From assembly GCF_000711225.1 (NCBI RefSeq), contig NZ_JOMG01000002.1, positions 2,554,501 through 2,618,500 of the forward strand: a stretch of 64,000 nt of DNA, read 5' to 3'. The stretch is from Pelobacter seleniigenes DSM 18267. GTDB taxonomy: Bacteria; Desulfobacterota; Desulfuromonadia; Desulfuromonadales; Geopsychrobacteraceae. This document shows, one piece after another, positions 1 to 9,507 of this stretch. A program made the position numbers and the translations under genes. How positions within the stretch are numbered: the first letter of the stretch is position 1; every line of letters starts with the position of its first letter. The notes beneath the pieces are model-generated. The model did not search any database, had not been told where the DNA came from, and worked only from the letters and a program-made list of their open reading frames with translations.

Positions 1-863
1 GCTTTCAGCCGGATGGTGCCGGTGGTCTGATTGACCATATTATCGATAAAGGAGATTCGGCCGGTCCGGGTCTGCTCTTTTGCTGCGACGTCGCTGAGGC
101 TGACTTGCACTTGGGTCGAAGGCAGATGGCTTCTGAGTTGGGCGAGATTCTGTTCCGGCAGGGTAAAGCTGACCTTGATCGGTGAAACCTGATTGATGGT
201 GACCAGCGGCCGGTCCGCGGCAGCCCTGACCAGGTTGCCCCGGTCCACCAGGAGGGCTCCGGTGAAACCTGAAATGGGCGCCCGGATAACACAGTTGTCA
301 AGGTCGAGCTGGGCGTTGGCCAAGGCGGCCTCATCAGCCTCCAGCACTGCTGCCAGCGTGGCGACGCTGGTTTGCGCTTCATCTGCCTGCTCGGCCGAGA
401 CATAGCCGTTGGCTGCGGCTGCAGAATAGCGGGCTGCTTGCTTGCGGGCGTTGTCCAGCGCAGCCTGGTCTTTGACCAGATCGGCCCGGGCCTGGGCGAC
501 CTTGGCGGCAAACGGGCGGGGGTCGATCTTGAACAGGATGGCGCCGCTGTTGACCTGATCACCTTCTTTGAAGCCGACTTTTTCAAGAACGCCATCGACC
601 TGGGATTTGATGGCGACCGAGGCAAAGGGCTCCACCGAGCCGATGGTTTTGAGTTCGATGGGGACATCGTCCAGGCGGACCTGGGCCATGCTGACCGGGA
701 CCGGTTTGGCGGTATTTTTGCCCCCCTTGTTATCGGTTGCACCGAGATCGGAACAGGCGGCCAGCAGGGTCAGGCAGAGCAGCAACGCCACCCCTTTAAA
801 AAGTTGGCAAAACATGGAGAAGCAGGATCTGGAACAACCGGATGTGGCAAAGGTCTGGTTCAT
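1..863 (-). CDS. RND efflux periplasmic adaptor (membrane fusion) lipoprotein, C-terminus cut by window edge
   Basis: Periplasmic adaptor that would link an inner-membrane RND pump to the outer-membrane channel encoded just upstream. The reverse-strand reading frame is open to base 1. It shows a lipobox ending LLAAC, a biotinyl-lipoyl-like half (SQVDGVLEKV, then FKIDPRPF), an alpha-hairpin rich in Ala/Gln, and the typical TGRISFIDN..TGTIRLK stretch near the left edge. Start choice is open. An ATG at 890 overlaps the stop of the preceding gene (ATGA), an in-frame ATG at 863 has GGAAAAG upstream, and an ATG at 815 would give the most usual lipoprotein signal length. I chose 863. The RND pump gene is expected beyond the left edge. 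Confidence 0.85.
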   Translation of the reverse strand, partial: MNQTFATSGCSRSCFSMFCQLFKGVALLLCLTLLAACSDLGATDNKGGKNTAKPVPVSMAQVRLDDVPIELKTIGSVEPFASVAIKSQVDGVLEKVGFKEGDQVNSGAILFKIDPRPFAAKVAQARADLVKDQAALDNARKQAARYSAAAANGYVSAEQADEAQTSVATLAAVLEADEAALANAQLDLDNCVIRAPISGFTGALLVDRGNLVRAAADRPLVTINQVSPIKVSFTLPEQNLAQLRSHLPSTQVQVSLSDVAAKEQTRTGRISFIDNMVNQTTGTIRLK

Positions 864-886
864 GGCAAAGTCTTTTCCGCTGGTTG

Positions 887-2392
887 TCATGGCGTTGCTG
901 TCACTGCGGGGGCTGGTTCGGTGTCGAGGGGCCAACCGCCGCCTAAGGCTTTAAACAGGGCAACCATGTTGACGGCGGTCTGTTGTTGGCTGAGGAGCAG
1001 TTGATCCTGGAGTTGAAAAAGGGTTCGTTCGCTCAGGAGAACTTCCAGGAAATCGGTCAGACCGCTACGGTAACGGCCGCTGGCGAGTTCGACCGCGCGC
1101 TGGCTCGTAGTCACTGCGGTGACCAGGGCGGCCCGGGTCTGCGCTTCGCTGACCAGGGCAAGGATAGCGCTTTCCGTTTCATTGAGAGCGGTCAGCACCG
1201 TTTTTTTGTAGGCCGCTTGAATTTCTTCCCGCCGGCCCTGCTGCAGATCGATATTGGCCCGGACCTGGCCGCCGTTGAACAAAGACCAGCGAACTGCCGG
1301 CCCGGTGCTCCAGTAACGGCTGCCGGTGCTGAGCAGGTTGTCCAGGTGGTTGCTCTGCAGGCCGATCAGCGCAGTCAGGGAAAAATGGGGAAACAGCTCT
1401 GCGGTGGCCACGCCGACGGCCGCGGTGGCGGCCGCCAGTTCGCGTTCCGCCTGGCGGATGTCGGGGCGGCGGCGCAGCAGCTCAGACGGCAGGGTCTGCG
1501 GCAGCAATAGAGGTAGCTGCGGCAGGGGCTGGCTGGCCGTCAGCTCGCTGGTTAAGCCTTGCGGTGGCAGACCCAGCAACAGGGCGAGACGCTGGATGGT
1601 CTGACCGATGGTATTCTGCAATGACGGTAATTGCGCCTTGCTCAGGTTCAATTGGGTTTCCGCCTGGGTAACTTCCAGGCGATTGCCCAGGCCGCTGGCG
1701 AAACGTCCCTGTGCCAATTCCAGAGTCTGTTGCAGAATATCGATATTTTTCAGGCTGGTTGCCAGGCGTTCCTGACTGCCGCGCAAGGTCAGGTAATTGC
1801 GGGCGACTTCAGCCTCCAGGGAGATCCGAATGGCGCTGCCGTTTTCCAAGGCGGCGCCGAAGCGTGCCTCCGCTTCTTCCCGGGCCCGTCTGATCCCGCC
1901 GAAAACATCCACTTCCCAGGTTGCATCAAAGTTGACCTGAAACAAATCCTGGGTTGAGCCGCTGGAGCTGCTGGGGACGTTTGCGCTTTTTCTGCTTGAG
2001 GAATAATCCCCTTGAGCGGTCACCCCGGGAAGCTGTGCCGCGCTGGTTACCCGGTACTGGGCACGGGCCTGGACAATCCGCGCTGCGGCGATTCTCATAT
2101 CAGGGTTGGCACGGTTGGCCCGTTCGATCAGGGAGGTGAGGGTGGGATCGTCAAACAAAGTCCACCAGCGATCCAGTTTTTCCGCAGGCAGGGGCTGAGC
2201 TGATGCCGTGTCACTGTGGCTCCAGGACGCAGGCAATTCCTGCTGTGGTGGCTGGTAGTCCGGACCGACCGGAGCACAGGCCGCAAGAGTGACCAGCAGT
2301 GCAGATGCACCTCCGGCGAGAATCCACCGCCAAAATGTTGGTCTGGCAGGGCGGGGAGGACGCTCATGAATAAAATGATCCAGAACTGTCAT
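887..2392 (-). CDS. Outer-membrane efflux lipoprotein, NodT/OprM (TolC) family
   Basis: Outer-membrane channel of a tripartite efflux system, 501 residues, usual for the family. The N-terminal hydrophobic stretch ends in LVTLAAC, a lipobox at about Cys39, followed by the VGPDYQPP signature of NodT-type factors. Two repeated outer-membrane efflux protein domains follow, including RPDIRQAERELAAA in the second half. Its stop overlaps a possible ATG of the adaptor gene (ATGA at 887-890), so the two are probably translationally coupled. The substrate cannot be read from the sequence. Confidence 0.93.
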   Translation of the reverse strand: MTVLDHFIHERPPRPARPTFWRWILAGGASALLVTLAACAPVGPDYQPPQQELPASWSHSDTASAQPLPAEKLDRWWTLFDDPTLTSLIERANRANPDMRIAAARIVQARAQYRVTSAAQLPGVTAQGDYSSSRKSANVPSSSSGSTQDLFQVNFDATWEVDVFGGIRRAREEAEARFGAALENGSAIRISLEAEVARNYLTLRGSQERLATSLKNIDILQQTLELAQGRFASGLGNRLEVTQAETQLNLSKAQLPSLQNTIGQTIQRLALLLGLPPQGLTSELTASQPLPQLPLLLPQTLPSELLRRRPDIRQAERELAAATAAVGVATAELFPHFSLTALIGLQSNHLDNLLSTGSRYWSTGPAVRWSLFNGGQVRANIDLQQGRREEIQAAYKKTVLTALNETESAILALVSEAQTRAALVTAVTTSQRAVELASGRYRSGLTDFLEVLLSERTLFQLQDQLLLSQQQTAVNMVALFKALGGGWPLDTEPAPAVTATP

Positions 2393-2489
2393 CTCGGTTT
2401 CGCTGTGGGGGAATGGGCCTGCGAAAGAGTAGGATAAGTTCCTGATTTTGACAATATTAATAATTGTTGGCGCTGATTTTTATGGTTGG

Positions 2490-4331
2490 CTAGCGGTAAC
2501 CTTTGGCCTGTAATGAAAACAGCTGAGCATAGCGGCCGTTCAAGCTCATGAGCTGGTCATGGTTGCCCTGTTCGATGATGCGGCCCTTGTCCAGCACGAT
2601 GATCTGGTCGGCCATGCGCACGGTGGAAAAGCGGTGGGAAATCAGGATGGTCATCTTGCCCCGACTCAATTCCCGGAAATGCTCGAAAATGGTCGCTTCA
2701 GCGGCGGCGTCCATGGTTGCGGTCGGTTCGTCAAGGACCAACAGGTCGGCCCGGGTGCGCATGAAGGCACGGGCCAGGGCGATTTTCTGCCATTGTCCAC
2801 CGGAAAGTTCCCGGCCGCCCTTGAACCATTTGCCCAACTGGGTTTCGTAGCGATTCGGCAGCTTGTCGATAAAATCCGTGGCCATCCCTTTTTCAGCCGC
2901 CTGCTGCCAATGATCGCGATCTTCAAAATGGTCGACATCGCCGGCGCCGATATTCTCCCCGACCAGGAACTGGTACCGTCCGAAATCCTGGAAAATCACC
3001 CCGATCCGGCGTTGCAGGGCGGCGGCGTCCCATTGCTGCAGGTCAAGCCCGTCGAGCAGGATGCGCCCGGAATTAGGGGGATAGAGACGGGTGAGCAATT
3101 TGATCAGGGTGGTTTTTCCGGAGCCGTTTTCCCCCACCAGGGCCAGGCTGGTTCCCGGCTGCAGGTGCAGGCTGACTTCTGTCAATGCCGCCTGGTCGCT
3201 GTCCGGATAGCGAAAACAGACCTTCTCGAAACGCAGGCCGTCGCCAGGACGTGGCCCTTGCGGTAAGGCGCCGTTAACGGCGGGCACCGGCTGCTCAAGG
3301 TATTCGTAGAGGTTGGACAGGTAGAGATTGTCTTCGTACATTCCACTGATGGCTTTGAGGCTGGCTGAAACCGCGGATTGCCCCTGTTTGAAGAGCAGCA
3401 GATACATGGTCATCTGGCCAAGGCTGATCACGCCGTGGATGGCGGCCAGGGCAATCCAGGCATAGGCTCCATAGAAAGCGGCGGTCCCCAGCAGCCCGAG
3501 CAGAAATCCCCACAGGTCGCGGCGCAGGGTCAATTGGCGGTCTTCGGCAAACAGCTTGGCGAAGATTTCGCGATAGCGCCGCAGCAGGCGGGGGGCGAGC
3601 TGGAACAGTTTGACTTCCTTGACATAGTCTTCGCGGGCGAGGACCGTTTCCAGGTACATCTGCATGCGGGTTTCCGGTGAACGGAAGCGAAACAGGCGGA
3701 ATTTATCCCCGGAAAATTTCGCTTCGGCGAGGAATTCCGGAATTCCGCCCAGGATCAGAATCAGCACGGTCAGCGGGGAAAACTGAATCAGCAGGACGCC
3801 GTAACTGACCAGGGAAATGCCATTCTGAACCAGACCGAAGGTCCCGGTAACCAGACTCAGCGGCCGGGTCGAGGCTTCCCGCCGAGCCCGGGTCAGCTTG
3901 TCGTAAAATTCCGAGTCTTCAAACTGACTCAGGCTCAGCTGTTGGGCTTTTTCCAGGATCAGCAGGTTGATCTTCTGCCCCATCAGCGCGCGCAGCAGCG
4001 CCTGACAGGTGGAGATACCACGCTGCCCCCCGGCGATGACCGTGACAATGCCCGCTTCACAGCCGACCAGGAGCAAAATGAAGGTCGTTGCGGCGCTGCC
4101 GGTCTGCTGATACTGGGCGATGGCCGCAACCACGCCGTCGACAATTAACTGGCCGATCCAGGCCACCGCGGCCGGCAACACCCCGACCACCAGGGTCAGC
4201 AGGGCAAAAATGAGCGTCAGCCGGTGGCTGGTCGACCAGACCAGCTCCAGCGCCCGGCGGCTGTAACGGAAAATATCCAGAAAACGCTTCGGCGGTCGGT
4301 TGCTGTCACTGGGCAAGGGCGGATATTTCAA
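2490..4331 (-). CDS. ABC transporter, fused permease and ATPase (exporter type)
   Basis: Half-size ABC exporter of 613 residues. A transmembrane domain (about residues 30-330, several hydrophobic segments) precedes a nucleotide-binding domain with Walker A GENGSGKTT, Q-loop region, signature LSGGQWQKIALARA, Walker B LLVLDEPTATMDA and the switch histidine in ILISHRFST. The start is a TTG with AGGA six bases upstream. It lies 97 bp upstream of the efflux channel gene on the same strand and may share its transcript. Substrate unknown: the family includes lipid, peptide and drug exporters. Confidence 0.92.
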   Translation of the reverse strand: MKYPPLPSDSNRPPKRFLDIFRYSRRALELVWSTSHRLTLIFALLTLVVGVLPAAVAWIGQLIVDGVVAAIAQYQQTGSAATTFILLLVGCEAGIVTVIAGGQRGISTCQALLRALMGQKINLLILEKAQQLSLSQFEDSEFYDKLTRARREASTRPLSLVTGTFGLVQNGISLVSYGVLLIQFSPLTVLILILGGIPEFLAEAKFSGDKFRLFRFRSPETRMQMYLETVLAREDYVKEVKLFQLAPRLLRRYREIFAKLFAEDRQLTLRRDLWGFLLGLLGTAAFYGAYAWIALAAIHGVISLGQMTMYLLLFKQGQSAVSASLKAISGMYEDNLYLSNLYEYLEQPVPAVNGALPQGPRPGDGLRFEKVCFRYPDSDQAALTEVSLHLQPGTSLALVGENGSGKTTLIKLLTRLYPPNSGRILLDGLDLQQWDAAALQRRIGVIFQDFGRYQFLVGENIGAGDVDHFEDRDHWQQAAEKGMATDFIDKLPNRYETQLGKWFKGGRELSGGQWQKIALARAFMRTRADLLVLDEPTATMDAAAEATIFEHFRELSRGKMTILISHRFSTVRMADQIIVLDKGRIIEQGNHDQLMSLNGRYAQLFSLQAKGYR

Positions 4332-4551
4332 CGGCGGTCCTGTGGCTGGGCTGGAGAGTGTGTGGTTTCTGGCATTTTAACAGAGAATGACTCAATTCTC
4401 AGTATGAACTGAGCGTTTGGCTCTGGGAGCTTTTTATGATGGGCAGATATTTCGGAAATATATCTTTCCCGGGAAGGAAGCTTCCGGGAATAATTCGCTT
4501 AAATAAAAGCAAGCCTGTTTAACTAACTCGATCCCAGCCCACAGGGGCGGA
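4332..4551. other. Intergenic space between the ABC exporter and the pilin operon end
   Basis: 220 bp with no convincing gene. It holds short inverted repeats (CTCAG TATGAA CTGAG near 4401, and TTCCCGG..CCGGGAA near 4468-4492). Neither has a T-run, so a terminator is not supported. Confidence 0.5.
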
Positions 4552-4980
4552 TTACATTCTTGCAATTCCGTTCAGGCCGAGTTGAATGGTCAGGTCCGGA
4601 TCCTCATTGACACGGATGAACATGACGGTGTCGGCACTCCCCTGGGGATCAAAGGTGATGGTTCGGGTGCCGCTGGCGGACAGGCTGGTGATGTCAGCGT
4701 CCGCGGCAATTTTGGTGCGGTCGGAAAAGTTCAGATTAACGCCGTCATAGCTCAAAGCACGACCGCTCATATCGATTGTAACCGCAATGGGAGTGTTCTT
4801 GGAAATCGCCGTACTGCGAGCATTTCTTAATCCATAGAGAATGTCCCGCGCGGCGCTTTTGCTTTCGGAGCCTTCCCGCCAGCCGGAAAGGGACGGCAAA
4901 GCGATTGCGGCAACAAGACCAAACAAAACAAGGACAATCATTGCTTCCAGGAGGGTGAAGCCGCGCTGGTTATTTTTCAA
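4552..4980 (-). CDS. fimT: Type IV pilus minor pilin, FimT/GspH type
   Basis: Small pseudopilin-like protein with prepilin motif RG|FTLLEAMIVLVLFG (Glu5 present), then the GspH/FimT fold with its final strands near LTIQLGLNGIARM. I prefer the TTG at 4980: it has GAGGAGAG 6-7 bases upstream and gives a six-residue basic leader before the Gly. A TTG at 5001 would add seven residues and lacks a ribosome site. It is the last gene of the minor-pilin operon and overlaps the preceding lipoprotein gene by 11 bp. Expected role: priming or tip component of the type IV pilus. Confidence 0.85.
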   Translation of the reverse strand: MKNNQRGFTLLEAMIVLVLFGLVAAIALPSLSGWREGSESKSAARDILYGLRNARSTAISKNTPIAVTIDMSGRALSYDGVNLNFSDRTKIAADADITSLSASGTRTITFDPQGSADTVMFIRVNEDPDLTIQLGLNGIARM

Positions 4981-5737
4981 TGCTTCTCTCCTCGATGTCA
5001 AAATTCACCATGGTCTGTCCGCCATCATGATCATCCAGCAGGATCTGCACATGGTACGGGCCTTGGCTGAGCTGGGCCTCCTTGGGGGCCCAATAAAGCT
5101 TGCCGCTCTGGGCATCGATACTCATCCCTTCCAGAGCTCCGCTCAGGGAAAAGGCGATCTCGTCACCATCGGGGTCGGTCGCCGGAATGACAAAATCGAG
5201 GATATTGTCTTGAAAGACCGGCTGAAGATCTGTGGTGAGCTGGGGTGGTGCATTTGGAATAACGAATTCTGAGCCGTAAAAAGTTTTTCCGGGACCATAT
5301 TCGTCCGCAGGAATCAGCCATAAAGCGATGCGATCCCCCTTCACAAAACGGTCGCCGGGGAGAATCGGGCCAAGTTCTTCCTGTAATTCCTGGCCGTTGA
5401 GAAACCAACGGTAGGTCACAGAGACATCGTCGCCATCCGGGTCTTCGACCTCCGGAATAGCTTCGATGTCGACCCCGCGGTGAACATACGGATTGGCAAA
5501 GGCAACCGAGTTGATCAGGGGTGGCTGGTTGGTCGGCTGCAGGCTGGACGTTTCGGTTTCCGACGTTGTTTCCGTTGGCTCTTCGCTTGCAGTTGGGGCC
5601 TTTGCGGGAGTTATCTCAGACTCCTCGGCAACCGCCTGGGTGGTTGCCGAGGGCTTTTCCGATTCTGATGTTTGCTGGCTACAGCCGAATAAGATCAGTA
5701 GACAGAAGAAGAGAAGTACAAACCGTAGCAGCATCAT
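4970..5737 (-). CDS. Secreted lipoprotein with cadherin/Ig-like repeats
   Basis: 255 residues. The N-terminal signal has a lipobox LILFGC (Cys19), followed by a Thr/Glu/Ser-rich linker (about 20-70) and two beta-sandwich-like repeats, each with an acidic calcium-type motif (EDPDGDDVSVTYRW and TDPDGDEIAFSLSG). The second repeat carries the putative-Ig pattern ending GKLYWAP. It sits between pilY1 and fimT on the same strand, 19 bp after pilY1, so a role in pilus or surface assembly is inferred from context. No enzyme motif is visible. Confidence 0.8.
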   Translation of the reverse strand: MMLLRFVLLFFCLLILFGCSQQTSESEKPSATTQAVAEESEITPAKAPTASEEPTETTSETETSSLQPTNQPPLINSVAFANPYVHRGVDIEAIPEVEDPDGDDVSVTYRWFLNGQELQEELGPILPGDRFVKGDRIALWLIPADEYGPGKTFYGSEFVIPNAPPQLTTDLQPVFQDNILDFVIPATDPDGDEIAFSLSGALEGMSIDAQSGKLYWAPKEAQLSQGPYHVQILLDDHDGGQTMVNFDIEERSIEK

Positions 5738-5756
5738 TCATCCTTAACTATCCAGG

Positions 5757-8700
5757 TTAATAGGTCCGCCAGTAGATCGGGTATACGGTTCCACCCGGAA
5801 CGGGATCTTCCGAACAGAGTCCGCCACCGCAGCCGATCAGCAGTTTGGCATCGCCCGAAGGCGGCAGCAGCACGACAATCCCTGAAGGAATCCCGACCCC
5901 TAGATCAACCGATCGGTCTGCCTTGCGCAGGACATTGCCCGAATCACTCTCCGCGCGGGAGTTGTTGGCGGTGGATTCGCTGTCATTGTTGGACGAGCCG
6001 TTGTTTTCTTCGTTATTAAAGTTCAGGACGGCTTCTCCGGTCAAGTAATCAACGGCATACAATCGGGAAATTCCAAGATTTCCCGGGTCGCATGGCGATG
6101 TATTGAGGGTGCCGGGAGCATAGGTCGTATAATAGGCCACCTTGTTGAAAGCCAACGCCGGAGAGAGGACTTTCTCTCCTTCATGGTCGGTTTCATCCAG
6201 CTTGATCAGAAAACCGAAGTTGCCGGTGACTGAACCGCTTCCCGTCAACAGCGGGCCGGGGGCGAGAGCGGTGAGCAGAGCGGAAATATCGTCGGCGCTG
6301 GTGGAATTGTCCTGCAGCAGGTTCTCGGTCACGTCAACCAGGTTATCTTCATCAATGTCTTCTATGGTGACCTGATTGCGATCAAACAGGGCATACATGC
6401 GATCAACGACATCTTTATTCAGGGGGTGGGCGCGGTCACCCGTTCCAAAGTAGAGGTTGACAATGCCGCCGAGCTGCTGGGTCACGGAAGGACGGTAAAA
6501 TATTTTCCGGCCGACCGTGCCGTCGCCGCCGACATTGGCGGAAAAAATCCGCTTACCGAACCAGGTGCTGATCTCAGGATCGGCCAATGGTCTGAGACCG
6601 TCACTCCCGCCGCCATACCTGCTGAAGCGCCACATATGGCCGCCGGTGTCGCCTGCATAGAGCCGGTCAACAAAACCGTCGTAATCCGTGTCCAGGACAG
6701 TGATATCGGTCGGGAAGGAATAGGTCAGCCGGGCAGAATTGTAAGAATTGCTGCTCTCCCCATAGACAAAGTCCCAGACCTTGGTTGCGCTGCTGGCAAT
6801 GGTGGGGATCCCGCCGCTGCCGATTGTCGCCACCTCGAAGGCATAGACACCGCGTCCTTTCGGGTTGTTGGTCACCGGATTAGAGCCGTTTTCCCCCGGG
6901 GTGACGGTTGCATCCGAGGTTTGATAATCGGCATCGTCCGTGGGCGGCGAGACATCACTGTTGGTGAAACCCTGGGTTGCGCCAAAGCGACCGTCTTCGT
7001 TCAGGTTGTCGTAGCCCGCGCCGATAAAGGCGGCCAGCACCACATCTCCGGAATCATTTTTAACCAGCCCCAGGTTCGGGGTGCTCCAGGACTGCCCCAG
7101 TTCAGCAAAAGCCGCGTTGCTGCCGTCGATCTTCCAGAGGTAAACCGGTGCATTCGGATCGGTGACGTCAAGGGCGTAATAGGCATCGCCGCCGCGCCGC
7201 AGGCCGAACAGCAGAATGACTTTATCGTGGTTGCCGTCCTGGTCCGTTGCTTCGATATTACCGTCATGATCGGCATCGTAGACATAGGTGACCGGAGATC
7301 CATCGACAAAATATGGGTGGGTGTTATTGCGCACCTCTTTCAGTCTGGGCAGCAGGTCCGGCGGGATGAAGGCCCAGCGTTCCTGGCCGTCGCAGTCCCT
7401 GAACGCATGCATCATACCGTCGTTGGCACCGACAAAGATGGTGGTTTTGTTGACGCTGCAGTTGGTCTCATTGCTGGCGACGCTGAAGTCATATTGGGTG
7501 TAGTTGACGACATTCGGGCGCGAATGCAGGATGTCTCCGAGGATCCAGGGGCGGGTGCTGTCGACATATTCGTCGTAACTGTCATAGCCATGGATAAAGT
7601 TGATCAGCTTGTCCTTTTCCGTATCGTCCGCAACATCCATGAGCGCCGCGGTCAGGTTGGAATTTGCGGTGGAGAAGGCGTTGGAGGAATTGGTCAAATT
7701 GGTGTCAGAGAAATAGGTGTAAATATGCCTTGACCCGATCTGGGTCAAGAGTACGGCCCCGACCCCCCCTTCGGAAACCCGCCCAGAATCACCGCTGCTC
7801 CAATAGGAACTGGCGGTATAGGTATTGCTGCTGGGGTTGTAAGCATCCTGGACATCTTTAAAACTGCCGTCGTTGTTAGTGGCGGTATTCCCAGCCACAT
7901 CGACGATTCGGCCTAATGAGTCGATGCCGAATTTTTTCAGGTTGCCGTGCCAGGGTTCGTCATTCTGCGGGTAGAAAAAGCCGAGATAGACCCGCTCACC
8001 GCTGTAGGTCCGGTTGTCCGGGCTGGTCGGCACCACCGGGGCGATGAAGGCGGTGTCGGTTTCCAGCAGAATATCCGTCAGCGCGTCTTCCAAGGCCGAG
8101 AGGAGTTCAGCGTTATCCGTGACCTGATAGTAGTTGCCGTCGCCGTAGGTTTGGGCGGCTGTTTCCAGGCGGGCCACCTTGGCGGTCATCAGCTGGATAA
8201 TGTGGGTCTGCACTCCCTGGTTATTGCTGACCAGGCCGTTGACCAGGTCGCCGATGCCATTGGCCCCGGTTTGGTCCGGTGAATTGAGATATTTGGCGAC
8301 ATCATCGACATAAATGCCGTCCGGATCCGCCGGATCGTCAGGGTCTTTGGCAACGATGTTGTTGATATCCCGACTCTTGATATTGGTGTCGTCATCCTGG
8401 CTCCCGGTGGTGAGCAGAACCACGAAGTTTTTCTGGCAGCTTTCTTCAATTGGACTGGTATAGGAGGAATCCCCTGCGGCAATGGTGCCGAGCCGCTCGT
8501 GGGTGTCGGTAAAGTCTGAAGGGCCCTTAAAATAGAGCCCTGCATCCCAGAGAATCTCGTTGACCGGTTGGGTTGAATTGCCGGGGATCAGCGTAAGCGC
8601 ATCGATGGCCGCTTTGAAGGCATCCAGTTTGGTAGTGTCGATGGCATCAGGGTCATTCGGGTCGGGGTGTTTCGTCACGTTAGCAATGGATATCTCCAGC

Positions 8701-9497
8701 TGCCCGCCCTTGCCATTGTCACTGAAGGTCATCAGCCCGATATTAACGCTTTCGCTGACCGCATCGGCAACCTGCTTGACCGTTGACTGCACCATGCTGA
8801 GCAGGTCCGCCGTCATGGTCCAGGTGACCTCGTTATCGGTGACGGTCGCCCCCGGGGTGGTCGGCCAGGTCGGTTGTGACGCTCCTGACAGGCCGCTGCC
8901 GGTAATTCCTACCACTTCATAGATTGTTCCGCTGACATCGACAGCGTCTCCAGCCGTGTAGGCGGTCGAGGCAGCCCAGCTGCCGACGCCTTCCGGCGGA
9001 GTGACAATATAATTGAGCTGGTTACCGAGGAAAAAACTGTCGTTCTGAGACGATGAACAGTCCCCTTTGTTTGCTTTGAGCGGTCCGAAGAAGGAACCGT
9101 TTTCGATCAGTGAAGTGTAGGCGGTATTGCAGCCGTCGATGTCCTCAACGCTGTCCATGACCTTGGAATAATTGATGGTTCCTCCGGTTGCTGCAACCAT
9201 CTGATAGACTGCCAGTGGATCGTATGGCCCCGGAGACCCGGCAGAGCCTGTTCCTGGATAAAATTTGCTGGTATCAGTGTCTGGCAGAGAAGGATCATAG
9301 GTGTAAAGCTCCCTGGAACCCTGCTGCTGCATCGGCTGGGTGTTGTCGATGATGAACATGATGTTGGGTTTTGGCGAGGTGGCAGATGTGGTGCTGTAAA
9401 TGGCCGTATCACCGATATAGGTATCGGCGCTCGCAACTTGTAACATCAGGAACAGGGCCAGGACGGCGGTATTGATAACAACAAGGCACTTTGACAT
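5757..9497 (-). CDS. pilY1: PilY1-like type IV pilus tip/adhesin protein
   Basis: About 1246 residues. The start at 9497 has AGGAG seven bases upstream and a clear signal peptide (MSKCLVVIN..VASA). A von Willebrand A-like region begins at PNIMFIID (residue 44 on). It is interrupted at about 171-227 by a small W/Y-rich module (SWAASTAYTAGDAV..VTW) and resumes at ISIANVT. The C-terminal half is the PilY1 beta-propeller, with GANDGMMHAF, WSTPNLGLV, GAGYD and a calcium loop DTDYDGFVD followed by GDTGGHMWRF. The canonical MIDAS motif DxSxS is replaced by DNTQPM. Known role of the family: pilus biogenesis, calcium-dependent retraction control and adhesion. Confidence 0.92.
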   Translation of the reverse strand: MSKCLVVINTAVLALFLMLQVASADTYIGDTAIYSTTSATSPKPNIMFIIDNTQPMQQQGSRELYTYDPSLPDTDTSKFYPGTGSAGSPGPYDPLAVYQMVAATGGTINYSKVMDSVEDIDGCNTAYTSLIENGSFFGPLKANKGDCSSSQNDSFFLGNQLNYIVTPPEGVGSWAASTAYTAGDAVDVSGTIYEVVGITGSGLSGASQPTWPTTPGATVTDNEVTWTMTADLLSMVQSTVKQVADAVSESVNIGLMTFSDNGKGGQLEISIANVTKHPDPNDPDAIDTTKLDAFKAAIDALTLIPGNSTQPVNEILWDAGLYFKGPSDFTDTHERLGTIAAGDSSYTSPIEESCQKNFVVLLTTGSQDDDTNIKSRDINNIVAKDPDDPADPDGIYVDDVAKYLNSPDQTGANGIGDLVNGLVSNNQGVQTHIIQLMTAKVARLETAAQTYGDGNYYQVTDNAELLSALEDALTDILLETDTAFIAPVVPTSPDNRTYSGERVYLGFFYPQNDEPWHGNLKKFGIDSLGRIVDVAGNTATNNDGSFKDVQDAYNPSSNTYTASSYWSSGDSGRVSEGGVGAVLLTQIGSRHIYTYFSDTNLTNSSNAFSTANSNLTAALMDVADDTEKDKLINFIHGYDSYDEYVDSTRPWILGDILHSRPNVVNYTQYDFSVASNETNCSVNKTTIFVGANDGMMHAFRDCDGQERWAFIPPDLLPRLKEVRNNTHPYFVDGSPVTYVYDADHDGNIEATDQDGNHDKVILLFGLRRGGDAYYALDVTDPNAPVYLWKIDGSNAAFAELGQSWSTPNLGLVKNDSGDVVLAAFIGAGYDNLNEDGRFGATQGFTNSDVSPPTDDADYQTSDATVTPGENGSNPVTNNPKGRGVYAFEVATIGSGGIPTIASSATKVWDFVYGESSNSYNSARLTYSFPTDITVLDTDYDGFVDRLYAGDTGGHMWRFSRYGGGSDGLRPLADPEISTWFGKRIFSANVGGDGTVGRKIFYRPSVTQQLGGIVNLYFGTGDRAHPLNKDVVDRMYALFDRNQVTIEDIDEDNLVDVTENLLQDNSTSADDISALLTALAPGPLLTGSGSVTGNFGFLIKLDETDHEGEKVLSPALAFNKVAYYTTYAPGTLNTSPCDPGNLGISRLYAVDYLTGEAVLNFNNEENNGSSNNDSESTANNSRAESDSGNVLRKADRSVDLGVGIPSGIVVLLPPSGDAKLLIGCGGGLCSEDPVPGGTVYPIYWRTY

Positions 9498-9507
9498 TTT
9501 TTTGCTC

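Noticed and set aside
5-742. 245-residue minus-strand frame at the left edge
   Set aside because: It is out of frame with the RND adaptor, whose lipobox, lipoyl region and TGTI motif read in another frame on the same strand. The composition (Ser/Arg/Pro-rich) is that of a shadow frame.
6426-7733. 435-residue plus-strand frame opposite pilY1
   Set aside because: It lies wholly inside the well-supported PilY1 gene on the other strand, with no ribosome site or family motif.
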